This document shows, in pieces, positions 35,380 to 47,128 of a DNA stretch of 64,000 bases. The notes beneath the pieces are model-generated. The model searched no databases. It was not told where the DNA came from and saw only the letters and a list, made by a program, of their open reading frames with translations. The first letter of the stretch is position 1; every line of letters starts with the position of its first letter. Source of the DNA: Rhizopus sp. PT2906 (lineage: Eukaryota > Mucoromycota > Mucoromycetes > Mucorales > Rhizopodaceae); NCBI GenBank assembly GCA_025529335.1, contig JAMYHX010000015.1, positions 124,001 to 188,000 on the forward strand, given 5' to 3'. A program made the position numbers and the translations under genes.

Positions 35380-37092
35380 ATGGAAGAACCACAATCAAAA
35401 CGAGCACGTCTTGATTCACCACCCAAGAGTAATGGCAACAAGAAAGATAAGGAGACGACTGATCTATACCTGGAAACTATCGATCGACACATGCTTGATT
35501 TTGATTTTGAAAAGGTTTGCTCTGTCTCCCTTTCTCATCTTAATGTTTATGCTTGCTTGACGTGTGGCAAATACTATCAAGGAAGAGGAAAGACTTCACA
35601 TGCTTACTTTCATAGTATTGATAAAGACCATCATGTGTTTATCAATCTAACTACACTCAAGGTAATTGTTAGTATTAATTATGCACCTTGGTAACACTTT
35701 CAAAGGTCTATGTTTTGCCCGATGGCTATGAAGTAGATGATCCTTCATTAAATGATATCAAGGTAAACCAAAGATTTATATATATATATATAATTGACTC
35801 ATAACCGATACTATGGTAGTATGTACTGAACCCTATATTAACAAAAGAACAAGTGGCAGAATTAGACAATACCTTAAAGACTGCATATGATCTCAATAAT
35901 AAAAAATACATACCTGGGTTTGTGGGGTTAAACAACATCAAGGCAAATGACTATGTGAATGTCATTATTCAAGCATTAGCGCATATTCCCCCTATTCGTG
36001 ATTATTTTATCTTGCAAGACTTTGAATCAAAGGGATCTTCTCAACTTGGTAATAGACAAAACAAAAACAGAGTAAACGGTCGATTCAATTATTTTGTATA
36101 GTTTGCAGATTTAGTACATTGGTTCGAAAGATATGGAACCCTAGGGCGTTCAAAGGGCAAGTGAGTCCACACGAACTTGTACAAGAAATATCCAATGCAA
36201 GTCGAAAACGATTCAAGCTGACCGAACAAAGTAATGCAATTGATTTTCTATCCTGGTTCTTGAACACGCTTCATAAGGACCTTGGCGGAACAAAAAAAAG
36301 AAATAGCAGTAAGTTAGAGATCCATCCATAGAAATACTAAAGTCTCAACGGTACACAGGCATCATCTACAAATACTTTCAAGGAGAAGTCAAGGTTGAAT
36401 CACAGGAACCTGGGATAGCCACTGAAAAGGATGCTCTCAGTAGCTTTGACCCAAGAAAGCCAATCAAGGTGCAAGAATCACCTTTTCTATTCCTCGCTTT
36501 AGATTTACCACCCGTACCATTGTATCAGGATGAGCGTGAACGAGACATCGTGCCACAAGTACCTCTGACGACCATTCTAAGCAAGTTCGATGGTAAAAGA
36601 GTACAAGAGGTGTCAAACGAATTGAAGCGATACAGCATTACGCGATTACCACAGTATCTTATTCTTCATATCAAACGATTTACAAAGAATAATTGGACAA
36701 ACGAAAAGAATCCAACGATTGTTAACTTTCCAATCAAACACTTGGACATGTTCAACTGTAAGTAAAAACGATAGTATGAACTAACAAAACTGATGGAATG
36801 TATAGTCTCGAATGATCCTGAAAAAGAAACACTGGGAACTCATTATGATCTACTGGCAAATATCTCTCATGAGGGAGGGCCAGAGTCAGGAAAGGGTTCA
36901 TACAAGGTACATGTGCGCCATCGTGGCACAGAGCAATGGTATCAGATACAGGATTTGATTGTAGAAGAGATGATGCCACAAATGATTTTCATGTCTGAAA
37001 GCTACATTCAGGTAAAGAATGAACTGAAGTATGTAAAAGAGAGATTGCTAATTCTTTCACTTTAGATTTGGGAAAGGAAAAAAAGAGAATAA
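35380..37092 (+). CDS. SAD1: USP39/Sad1 tri-snRNP ubiquitin-specific-protease-like factor
   Basis: Splicing factor required for tri-snRNP assembly. About ten exons. The zinc-finger UBP domain reads VYACLTCGKYYQGRGKTSHA and HHVFINLTTLKVYVLPDGYE; the USP-like domain begins PGFVGLNNIKANDYVNVIIQ, where the catalytic Cys box of true USPs (GNTCYxN) is replaced by ANDYVNV, as in USP39. Further blocks are LVCRFSTLVRKIWNPRAFK rebuilt with a 53-nt intron, AIDFLSWFLNTLHKDLGGTK, KRFTKNNWTNEKNPTIVNFP, and the end MIFMSESYIQIWERKKRE. The catalytic-like His region is present (HYDLLANISHEGG). Family identity is clear; deubiquitinase activity is not expected because the Cys is missing. Divergent from the forkhead gene. 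Confidence 0.92.
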
Positions 37093-37263
37093 TAATCAAA
37101 TTGCTTTTAATAAAAAGAATGCTATGTGTGTTCAAGGGCAAAAGAGGATAGGATTAAGGTTTATTAGAGAGCGATGAGAGTAATTAAGCTGGTAATAGTA
37201 ATATTGGATTCCTTTTGCACACACACACACATATATATGTTTTTGTTTTTGCAGTTGAAAAAT

Positions 37264-39995
37264 TTACTTGTTTCTATTGACAAAGTTCTTGTTTAATAGA
37301 CTCAAAGTCTTGCTAACATTTAAGCGAACATATTCAAGATCGAGTAACTCAACATTGTCTTGTTGCTTTATAAAAAAGTTAGAAAAAATAATTGTAAATG
37401 TATAACAAGCTTACTTTTTCTAGCAAATCGTCCAGCTTTAAATCCATTTCAAGAATTGGCTTTTCTCTTCCTTTGAAATGCATTGCAATGATAAAAGTTC
37501 CCGGTAAAGGAGACGATATAGAAAAGAAGATGTTGGCTCTTCTGTTTTCAGGCACAGTACTTTCTGTGATGACGCCGTCCTTTTCGAGATGATTGTGTGA
37601 GAACTTGCATGGTCCCTTTGCTGAACCCTTGTGTGTCTTTTTGGGTTTATGTCCACCTTCGACCTCTACACCTATGCCCACTTTTGAACTCTTATCTCCT
37701 CCACTCTGAATTCGTACATTCTGCAGATATGCCTTGTAACTCTCCAGTTGACTTCTCAAGTAATTGTTATGATCCAGTATTGTCTTGTATACACCCTCAA
37801 GCGATTCGATTTCCTGCAACACTTTTTCTTTTAGATTTCCAAGATGAGTCAATTCTTGTGTGATTTCTTCTACAAGTAGTTTATAGTGGTCTTTATGGTC
37901 GATGACGCCAGCGTCTTCTAATTCTTTTAGCATGTCCTTTACTTTTATTCCCTTTCTAACCAGTTGAGCATCTTTTGTTGTCGCTGCTACTTCAGCAATA
38001 TAGTCCAAGTCAAGTGGCCCTGATGCCAAATGAGGGAGAGATCGAATAAGTTGAACATAGATTGCTTTTGTCTCCATGTAAAGGATATCGTTTTGTGTGA
38101 TATTATTCTCAGACATGAGTGCTGTTGTAAGATCTATAGGAACCACTCTTAATAAGGTCTTTCCTTTTCTATTTTTTGTTTTTTTGTTTTTGTTTACCTT
38201 GAATGGGGACTTCCCAACGGCTAAATAAGGGTAAATCAATCGTCTTGTTTTCTTTTCGTGATACCTGTGCTGGTGCTGGTGCAAGTTCCGTCATCAAGAT
38301 ACGTAAATGATCCTTTTCTTTTGGTGCAATAACATCCAAATGCCGTTCAACAAGTGCATGTGTATTATACATTTCATTCAATGTGATACTAATGACGATA
38401 TCTCTCTTGGATAATGCCATATACTGATCCATTTCCAGTGTTTCGTAAAAGTCTCCTACTTCACACAACTCATTCAAGAATTTGTTTATTCTTTGCTTGT
38501 TTCTCTCTACGAATGGATTGGTCGGAAGCATATATGACTCTTTGGCATAAGATGGTCTATTTGCTAAATTTTGAAGCATCTTTGCAACCTATACAGGGGA
38601 AAATCAGTATATGCACATACAATCATTGCTCATTACTGTATTTTTACCAAAGTGAGGGTTCTTCTAGGTGCATTTCCAGGTACTGTGTCCAGTAACATAT
38701 AGGCTCTTGGCGTTACAATGGCAGGATTGATAAACCGAAGAAAAAAAAACCCGCCAATCATGGAGCAAACCGAATTCTCTGACGCATGAGGGCTCTTTCT
38801 TCTGGTGAGTGAACGAATCTGCTTACAAATCCATCGAATACCATAAGGCACTTGAGCAGTAGATGAGAGTATGATATCAAGAAATCCTTCAGCAATTTCT
38901 ATTAATTTTTCCAAACGGGGCTGAATGATGCGTTGCACATCTTGATTGCTGGCGGCTACTTCGGGAGTGACACTTCTGGGTAAATCTGCCGGTAAACAAC
39001 CTTGTTCTTTTTCAATCTGGGTAATCATTTGATCATAAACTTTGACTGGATTGATCTCAAGATCCAAGTCTTGATGAGATACTAAATCTGATATCTTTTT
39101 GGATAGAGTTGATTTCAAATAAGATTGACCTGGTCCTCTTCTGGTATAGGTTGTCATCATTCGAGAGACTGGTGTGTTTGCTCTTAGTAAAGAACCAAAT
39201 TCGGTCGATGTCTCAAATTGTGCTGCGAGTACATTCTTTACTTTGAAAGTTTAGTTTTTACTCTCTCTCGTCATCCATTAAAATGGGATATTTTACCTGA
39301 AACATGGTGAGCAGTAAATGTTCTTCCCTACTCTCATATTGATTCCCGTAGAGTGTAAACATGACTGTTTGTAACAGTGTGTCAATCTCTGATAGACTAA
39401 CAAGTCTGCAGAGAGTAGCAATATGTCTAGGTTCACTTTGAAGTATAAAGAAAAAGTTTCCATATTGTTGCATTTTACGGTCGTCAGGAAAGCAATCACT
39501 TTCACCTAATCCATGTTCTTCAAGATGTGAAGCCATTTCACTTTGCTATTTTATATTTGAAGTGAGATATATAAGATATGACAAATTTCCTTATATTACC
39601 TCATCCAATGCAATGCGATTCTGAATAAGTAGTGCAATGCGTGAATCAAGATATCTTACATCTCTCTCCAGTACAAAGTTCTTTTTTGATTGTGCAGATA
39701 TTTTCGATTTTAATTCCCTGAGACTTCGTTGTGCTGCAAATAAAAAAATTAATAAGGGCTAGAAAACAATCAAATACAACACACCTTGAGCCAGTTCATC
39801 CTCTACTTCATTATCCTGTTCAGCAGCCATAGAATAAAAGGCTGAAACCGAATATCTCTTTGAGTTTCTTGATTTTCCTCTACCTGAGTGATGACTATTG
39901 GCAGCAGCAGCGGCTACTGCTCTTGACACTATCTGGTTGCTGGGTGTTGTTGGATATCCATAGGCTTGGACCATACCACTCTTACGGTCTGTCAT
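37264..39995 (-). CDS. Ras GTPase-activating protein (RasGAP + RasGAP C-terminal domain)
   Basis: GAP of the fission yeast Gap1 / IQGAP-related group, which switches off Ras signalling at the membrane. N terminus MTDRKSGMVQAYGYPTTPSN, then a coiled-coil exon (ELKSKISAQSKKNFVLERDV). The GAP domain includes LLLTMFQNVLAAQFETSTEF, SLLRANTPVSRMMTTYTRRG (arginine-finger loop region) and the FFFLRFINPAIVTPRAYMLL block characteristic of RasGAPs. The RasGAP C-terminal domain follows (LPHLASGPLDLDYIAEVAAT; LLEEITQELTHLGNLK-like helices), and the tail ends NKNFVNRNK. No calponin-homology or IQ motifs precede the GAP domain, unlike true IQGAP. About six introns; the low-complexity TTTTTGTTT stretch at 38170-38195 lies inside one of them. 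Confidence 0.88.
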
Positions 39996-40496
39996 CCTTT
40001 CTTTTTGCTCTTTTTATAATGCTTTTTTATGTGTTTGTGAGAAAAGAAAAAGGAAAGAAAACAGTAGAAAGAATAAAAAACGTGAACTTGATATTTTGGG
40101 ATAAAAAAGCCAAAGTAGTACAAATGCTTTGGACACTAGGAAAAAGGGAAATTATTAAGAAAATCTCCTTTTATCTTTATTTTCATAATGCCTCCCTTTT
40201 TTGTTTATAATTTTATTATATTTAAACAAAAGGATGTGATCTTGTTCTAATAAGTATATAAAAAAAAAATGAAAAAGACAACAGTAAAGAGTTTGGTGAT
40301 ACGAGAACTTACTAAAAGAAGTTAATTTGAAACTCCTTTGGTTCTATTCAACAATCAAACACACTAAAAACGAGTTTGTTCTTTTAACAAAAATAAAGAA
40401 ATCAAATCCCCCCCCCCCTTTTTTTTTAATTCTTTATTGTTTCTTTTTCTCTCTCTTTCTTGATTATGTCATCGTAAGGATTCGCACGGTTTTATT
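39996..40496. other. Intergenic
   Basis: About 500 bp: promoter of the RasGAP gene and 3' flank of the Kre9-like gene. It contains a C10T9 homopolymer junction near 40410-40428. No gene seen. Confidence 0.5.
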
Positions 40497-41223
40497 TCAT
40501 ACCAGATGAAATTGTAAAACTATATAGACAATACCCAATAAACCAGTCAACAAGATAGCATCATGATTCGTTAGCTGTCTTGCTCCATCTTCCTCTTTAG
40601 GATAAACTCCAGGCATTGTCGTAGTGTTCTCAGGATTATATGGATCACCCATTACTACATTATAAGAATCATTTTCATCTTATAAAACAAGAAACATACC
40701 TGGTGCTGCTGCCACGACTCGCAATTTTCCTACAGTACAGTGATGAGGTGGCTCACCTAATGTCAAACGATCTACAGCAAAATAAAACGTGTTTTGAGTT
40801 TAGTTTAGTTTATAAACTCAGTTTGATCAATCTTTTACATGCATTAGAAGGAACAAGTGTCCTGGGGAGATCGACAGTGATCTTTCTTTGGTCTGTTCGT
40901 ACATTAGATGCAATAATAACTGGCTTCTGGACACCCTCGGTTAGGGTCAGATAGATATTTTCAAACGCTTCTGTATGCGAATGAGACCTAATTGTTGTAT
41001 ATATATGAGTATGGCCATTAAATGTTGACTTTTGTACCATTGTATCTTCATTTTTTCTCCAGCTTTTACAACTGTGTTACCGATGGGCGTAACCACTATT
41101 ACATTGGTATTAGATATTGATAGATGCATAAAAATGAATGTTACCTATACATTCTTCGCCAGTGTCTCTAATAAGTGCCAAAGATCCACTTATCAAACCA
41201 CTAAATAACAAGAGAGCTCTCAT
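40497..41223 (-). CDS. Kre9/Knh1-like secreted or GPI-type cell-surface protein
   Basis: About 170 residues in five exons. The N terminus MRALLLFSGLISGSLALIRD is a signal peptide. It leads into the yeast cell wall synthesis Kre9/Knh1-like N-terminal domain: VVTPIGNTVVKAGEKMKIQW, then AFENIYLTLTEGVQKPVIIA and a DQRKITVDLPRTLVPSNA strand pair. After a short segment with DRLTLGEPPHHCTVGKLRVV the protein ends in a hydrophobic stretch (AILLTGLLGIVYIVLQFHLV) with almost nothing after it, as in GPI-anchored precursors. Family members are found on fungal cell surfaces and relate to beta-1,6-glucan or wall organisation. The Ser/Thr-rich tail common in ascomycete relatives is missing. Exon borders restored by frame; confidence moderate on the last junctions. 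Confidence 0.75.
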
Positions 41224-41865
41224 GGTTAAAAACAGAATTCAAGAGAGAAAAAAAAGAAGAAGAATTTCAATCTTTAGCAAATACACAACTTGTGCTTGGT
41301 GTTTCTTACAGTCTTCGGAAATTACCCGTGCACTTTTTTGAAATATTAGTACAAAAATAAAATAGTTTCATGTCAGTCCTGAAACCATCATTGATGGCTT
41401 TCTACTTTTATAAACCTCTTCTTCTTCTTCTTCTTCTTCTTCTTTGATACCTTTTCTAAACGGAGTAGCATAGATTAACTATATAAGTGATGTTCCCAAT
41501 GTTTCACTAAATTCGAAAGAGATAAAGCACTACACTAGAGCAGAGCTGCTCTTTCAGTGGTAGCAAAATGAAACCAAACATGAGTAGTAGGAATCAAACC
41601 TGACAATATCCGAACCATAGTATCAACAACGAACCTTTCACTCAGAAATACAAACAGTATAAACCTGGATATGCCCCCTAGTTCTCAAAACTATCTGCAG
41701 ACAACATCAGAATTGCAGTAAGAGCAACAATAGAACTATACGAAAACTATGGTCATATAGCTGCTGTTTTAAATATAAAAGAACTCGCAGTTTTTTCCTT
41801 TGGTCTGTTACACATCATATTTTTGAAAGAGCAAGACATTCTACATCTAATGGGTGATAGTTTTA
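41224..41865. other. Intergenic with (TTC)n microsatellite
   Basis: About 640 bp. It holds a TTC repeat (41418-41441). A tRNA-like B-box is present but does not fold into a tRNA. No gene supported. Confidence 0.5.
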
Positions 41866-42968
41866 TTAAAATTTCATTGCCTTCATCAAATCTGCCATAT
41901 TTGGCATGCCTCCTCCTCCTCCTCCTCCACGGCCACGACCACCGCCAAACATATTTCCCATCTGTTTTGCGGCATTTAACAAGTCTTTTTGGTTTGCATT
42001 TAAGCCAAAGGATTTGGCCATTTCCGCAATCGAATTCATCTTTCTTGGATCCATATTCATATTTTGCATATTCTGCATTAATCCATTTTTGCCTCCAATC
42101 GTTTTTACCATCTCTGCAAACTTTGTGTATTGAAACAGAATTTCTTGAACTTCACACACAGTTGTGCCCGATCCACGAGCTACTCTGACCACTCTCTTCA
42201 TATCCTTGAAGGGTTTATCATCACCATCAAGTTCTAATGAGCTATTTTTAGAGAGGCTTATAGGTCACTTCTTCTTTTTAGTACCTTCATCTGTCATACT
42301 ATCCATAATACACATCATACGCTTGATTCTCTTGCCTCCTTCCTGATCTGCTCCTGCCAACATTTCAGTAGGCATACCAGGTATGGCGCCCATGATCTAA
42401 TTGGATGCTTCAGTTTATATTGACTAAATAAGAATTGATTTTTCTTATTACCTTTGAAAGAGGTCCCATCTTTGCTATTTGTTGAAATTGTTCATACATG
42501 TCGCGAAGTGAATATTGTCCTATATTTGATTTAGCATATGTAAATCAACAAAGAGAAAGCTCTTACCTTTTTCTATATTCTTCATAAGCTTTTTATTGTC
42601 ATTTATGTTGATAGTATCTTGCACATGTTCAATGACATCACGCATATCTTGTACACCAAGCACCTTTCTTATAAATGATTTGGGCTCAAAACGATCCATA
42701 TCCTGAAGATGTTCACCCACACCAAGGAAGATAATGGGACTTTTCGTTGCAGCAACTCTGTAAATATATATAGGCATGAGTACTTCCATCACATTCTCAT
42801 CAATAACTATACTTACGCAGAGATGGCACCACCACCCTTTGCATGACCGTCCATCTTGGTGATAATGATTGAACCAAAACCCGCAGCTTCTTTGAATGCT
42901 TTAGCTTGTGATTCAGCAGCTTGACCAATGGTACCATCCATGACAAAGATCGTCGTATCTGGTTTCTA

Positions 42969-43002
<34 letters not shown>

Positions 43003-43787
43003 GTCAATATCGCACACACATCTCTTCCTCCACCTCACATACCACTGCAGCAGAAATCTGCTTCATTTCTTCAAACAATTCGGCCTCTTGTTTGTGTCTT
43101 CCTGAAGTGTCGACAATGATAATTTCGAATTTTTCTGCCTTGAACTTTTCCACACCCTCAGTAGCAATAGTCACTGGATCAGTCTCGGTATAACTACCAT
43201 AGTATGGAATCTTTGCCTTTGTTGCATTCTGTTTCAACTGATCAAATGCACCAGCACGGAATGTATCAGCACACACAAGGGCAACTTTCCATCCTTTACG
43301 CTGATAGAATGCTGCAATCTTTGTACATGTTGTCGTTTTACCCGCACCTTGAAGACCGACCATCATGAATATATTGCTTTTGCGTTTCACGGGCTTATAA
43401 GGCTCGACTTGTGGATCGACAAGTTGGTATAGTTCATCCATAACAGCCTAATGAATACGGCTCAATACTGAATTCAAACCGAGTTGTTTCTATATAAATA
43501 CCTTTTCAATCAATCGTCTCTTATTTGTACTGCTGGCAAGTTCATCAAGGTTAACATTCTTTTTTATATTTGCACGAAGCTTTTGCACAAGCATTACATT
43601 CACATCGGAAGCAAGTAATGCAGCACAAATTTCTTTGATTAAGGAATCCAACACCTAAAACAAACACACATTAATTCCTCTCCCAAAAGAAATAAATAGA
43701 GTAAATTACCTTTTCATCAACAACAGGTGCTTTAGTAAACTCTGTAAGGGCAGAGTTGATCTTACGACCCAAGTCTGCTAAAACCAT
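41866..43787 (-). CDS. SRP54: Signal recognition particle 54 kDa GTPase
   Basis: SRP subunit that binds signal sequences and the SRP receptor during co-translational targeting to the ER. Starts MVLADLGRKINSALTEFTKA (N domain). The G domain shows P-loop GLQGAGKTTTCTK, DTFRAGAFDQLKQNA, the switch DTSGRHKQE, and TKMDGHAKGGGA. The M domain has DMYEQFQQIAKMGPLSKIMG, IPGMPTEMLAG and a methionine-rich end with a Gly/Arg-rich linker (GRGRGGGGGGGMPNMAD) before MKAMKF. About six introns; one contains a 32-nt poly(A) on the plus strand (42970-43001), read as poly(T) before its acceptor on the gene strand. Every exon join preserves SRP54 blocks. Confidence 0.95.
42970..43001. repeat. Poly(A) tract, about 32 nt, intronic
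   Basis: Homopolymer inside an SRP54 intron; on the coding strand it is a poly(T) tract. Confidence 0.85.
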
Positions 43788-44175
43788 TTTAATATACTAT
43801 TAAGAAAAAAAGCAGCAATTGCTGTATTTTTTGTTGAACGAATTTTATTGGCTCGAGTAAATAAAAAGACCGACGTAAGATCAAAACGTTGACAATAAAT
43901 GACCTTTTTGGAAAAAGTGTACTTTCTAATCTGTGAGCCTAAAAATATCTTTCAAAATTACCATAGCATTAACCTACAAAGACTCATCATAATATTTATA
44001 ATAAACCTTTTTTTTTTCTAGGCTGACAGACTAAAAAATACTTTTAAGGAAATCTACTAAGGATGGTTTGAGTTCCGACAGGTGTTTTTTGTGAACGCGT
44101 TAACAATTTTTAGGGAGCAAAAGAAGTGGCTTTCTTTTTCATTTTTGTTGCCATTGTAAATAATAATCAACATAT
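43788..44175. promoter_or_regulatory. Divergent promoter region, SRP54 / kinesin-13
   Basis: About 390 bp between divergent start codons, AT-rich with no distinctive element that I can name. Confidence 0.45.
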
Positions 44176-47100
44176 ATGGGCGCAATTCTGCTGCTTGACA
44201 TTTTAAAAGAATTCGATTTGGAGGAGGTTGTTGTCTATCTTTTTGTAGTATTCACTTTAATTAACACCTTTTTCTTTTTCGATGTTTTAATAGCATTATC
44301 TAAGGTAATCAATAGATTAAGAAATGACTTATATATTTTTTATGCTAACAACCAAGAAAGAATGTTTAATCTAGGAATAATTGATCCTAACGCATTAGCA
44401 AAGGTAAAATATTGAACAAAAAGAGAGAAAGAGAATTGATAGACAGTTGTTAACAAAAGAAAAAAAGATCTCTCCAAGTGACTTTCCTAGATTAGGAGTT
44501 GAAAAAACAGAAGATAAGAACAAGATCCTGAGACTATCACAGAGCATGAAGGAAAGATTACAGTCAGGCTATTATACCCAAAGACAAATAACAACAGAGC
44601 ATGTACCAAAAAAACGACCATTATCATTAGTTAGGACACCAGAAGAAAGACCTGCACGACGGTTGACAGTAACCCCGCAGTTACCACGGTCACCACCCAA
44701 ATATGTTGCCAAGGAACGTAGGCTGTCTACCGTCTTGCGTACATCCAATCACGACCTACAACGTACAACAACAATCACAACAACCACAACTAGTAGTAGT
44801 AATCCCAATACTCAACAAAAGAAAACTGTATATACATCTCCAACAAAGCCAAAGACAAAACCGATAGATGACATGAGCGAGAAAAGACCTAGGCTGACAG
44901 AGCGACCAACAACACGTTTACTGGATACCTATGGCGTACCTTATAGTCAGAAACGTAAGCAGCAGCATGTATCCGAGCTTGATACAAATGATACATTGTA
45001 TCTTGGCACAGAACCATCAGTCATGTCAAAACCAAAAACACCACTCAACCTAATACCTATGAATGAACTGCAGCAACGTATTCGTGTATGCGTAAGAAAA
45101 AGACCATTGAACAAAAGAGAGACAGCATCCAATGAGGCTGATATAGCATCCATTGTTGGCTCTCGTACAGTAGAACTTCATGCTGAAAAGTAAGTCAATA
45201 AAACATACTTTATGATGCTAACCCCAAGTAGAAATCGTATCGATCTTAGTCGTTTTGTTGAGACGCATTCATTCACGTTTGACGAAGCGTTTGACAGTCA
45301 TGTGACAAACCAAGAGGTAAACCATTCGCATATGAAGTGACGATTTTTTTATTGATTGTCCATATAGATTTATGCAAGAACAGCTCAACCGTTAATTGAA
45401 TATATCTTTGCAGGTGGTAATGGCACCTGTTTTGCATTGTAAGTATTTTCATCTCTATTCAATCTGATACTTACGCACATACAGTGGACAAACAGGGTCA
45501 GGAAAGACATATACAATGTTGGATAGCAATGATGGACTTTATGTACTCGCAGCACAAGACATATTTCGAATGCTTAATCAACCTAACCATTCACATCTGT
45601 CAGCAAGCGTTGGCTTTTATGAAATTTATCAAGGGCAGCTGTATGATCTGTTGAACAATCGAAATAAACTAGCAGCACGAGACGATGGTAACAACAATGT
45701 TGTCATTGCCGGACTCAAAGAATATCCGATAAAGAACAAGGAAGATCTGATGGGAGTGTTTGAATACGGCAATCAAGGAAGAACAACAGGGAGAACAGGT
45801 GTCAATAACAAGTCGTCAAGATCGCACGCCGTGCTTCAGATCATTTTGAGAGCTCAACACAGATCTACAGAGACTTATGGTAAACTGACGTTCATTGATT
45901 TGGCTGGAAGTGAAAGGGGTGTTGACAGAGGCGATGCAAATCCTAAAACAAGGTAAGAAGAGAAATGCTTTTCATATATTGCCGTTGTTGATAAAAAAAA
46001 AATATAGGCTTGAAGGAGCAGAAATAAACAAGAGTTTATTGGCGCTCAAAGAGTGTATTCGTGCTTTGGACCAAGACAAAAAGCATACGCCGTTTAGAGG
46101 GAGTAAATTAACACAGGTAAAAAAAAAGAGCTCTTTTCAGAGAAAATATAAAGTTGACCCATTGTTTAGGTTTTGCGTGATTGCTTTATTGGAAATGCAA
46201 GAACCTGTATGATTGCCACCATATCCCCCAATAGCTCTAATGCAGAACATACCCTTAACACATTACGCTATGCAGATAGGTATGTGTGTATATAAAAAAG
46301 ATAGAGAGATATGTACTCATTTTCCATCATGTAGAGTAAAACAATTCAAAGGAGAGTCTGATCCACGCTTAGCGCCTGATTTCTATAATAATATCAACAG
46401 CCATGTTAAAAATGAAAATAGCACAATTGAAGTAGCTGAAGAAGAGTCTACTGCTATAACTTTTGACGACGCGATGGAAGAAGACTATGATGATGAATTA
46501 GAAGAATCTCAAAGCGTTACCAACTCATGTGTCATAGACGAGGAAGATAAGGTTGAAAACTTATTTGATGTTGATTTTCCAGTCGAGGTTACTACGAATG
46601 CTCTAAATACGCCTACAAATAATCGATTTTACAGCCTAAGAGAGGAACGACAGGAGCAGTTTATGAAGCGGTTGGAATCACCACCCGCTGAATTGTTTTT
46701 GTCCAGATTAACAGATCCATTTGATTCCAAACCGTTGGATTTCATGCAAGAAGATAAAAACATGCACTTTCCAGACACATTAGAGGAACATAAAGATACA
46801 ATGAACAATAATAATGTTAATAGCAGTAGCTCGAGGATAGACATTGAAAGAGTACGACGGTTTATCAAATTTCATAGAGCACAGATTAAAGATTTGGAAA
46901 ATTGTTTGAAAGAAGAAAAGAAGGTGATTGCGAAACTGTCACTAGCCATCAATACGACAGATGTGGATGAAGTGGACGAAGACGAGTACACTAAACAAGA
47001 ATATGAAAACTATTTAAATGATTTGAATGAGCTATTAGCAAGAAGCATGTCATGTATGGAAATCATTCAAGAAAAGATTAAAACTGAATTAGATGGATAA
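44176..47100 (+). CDS. Kinesin-13 (KIF2/MCAK-type) microtubule depolymerase
   Basis: Motor of the internal-motor kinesin-13 class, which removes tubulin from microtubule ends. The N terminus reads MGAILLLDILKEFDLEE and continues HYLRMFNLGIIDPNALAK if an 11-nt exon (44294-44304) is used between exons 44176-44226 and 44361-44403; this keeps frame into the long exon at 44447. A basic, Thr/Pro-rich neck precedes the motor (IRVCVRKRPLNKRE). Motor motifs: GQTGSGKTYTM, NNKSSRSHAVLQ, FIDLAGSERG, and the class-specific RLEGAEINKSLLALKECIRA and ISPNSSNAEHTLNTLRYADR. A C-terminal coiled coil ends EKIKTELDG. The motor lies in the middle of the protein, as expected. Only 28 bp separate its stop from that of the convergent sphingomyelinase gene. 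Confidence 0.9.
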
Positions 47101-47128
47101 GCTGAAAAAATAAAGAGGTTTATTGTGT

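Noticed and set aside
41500..41640. B-box-like GGTTTGATTCC (minus strand) suggesting a tRNA
   Set aside because: No A-box at the right distance, the T-loop lacks the invariant C, and no acceptor stem pairs.
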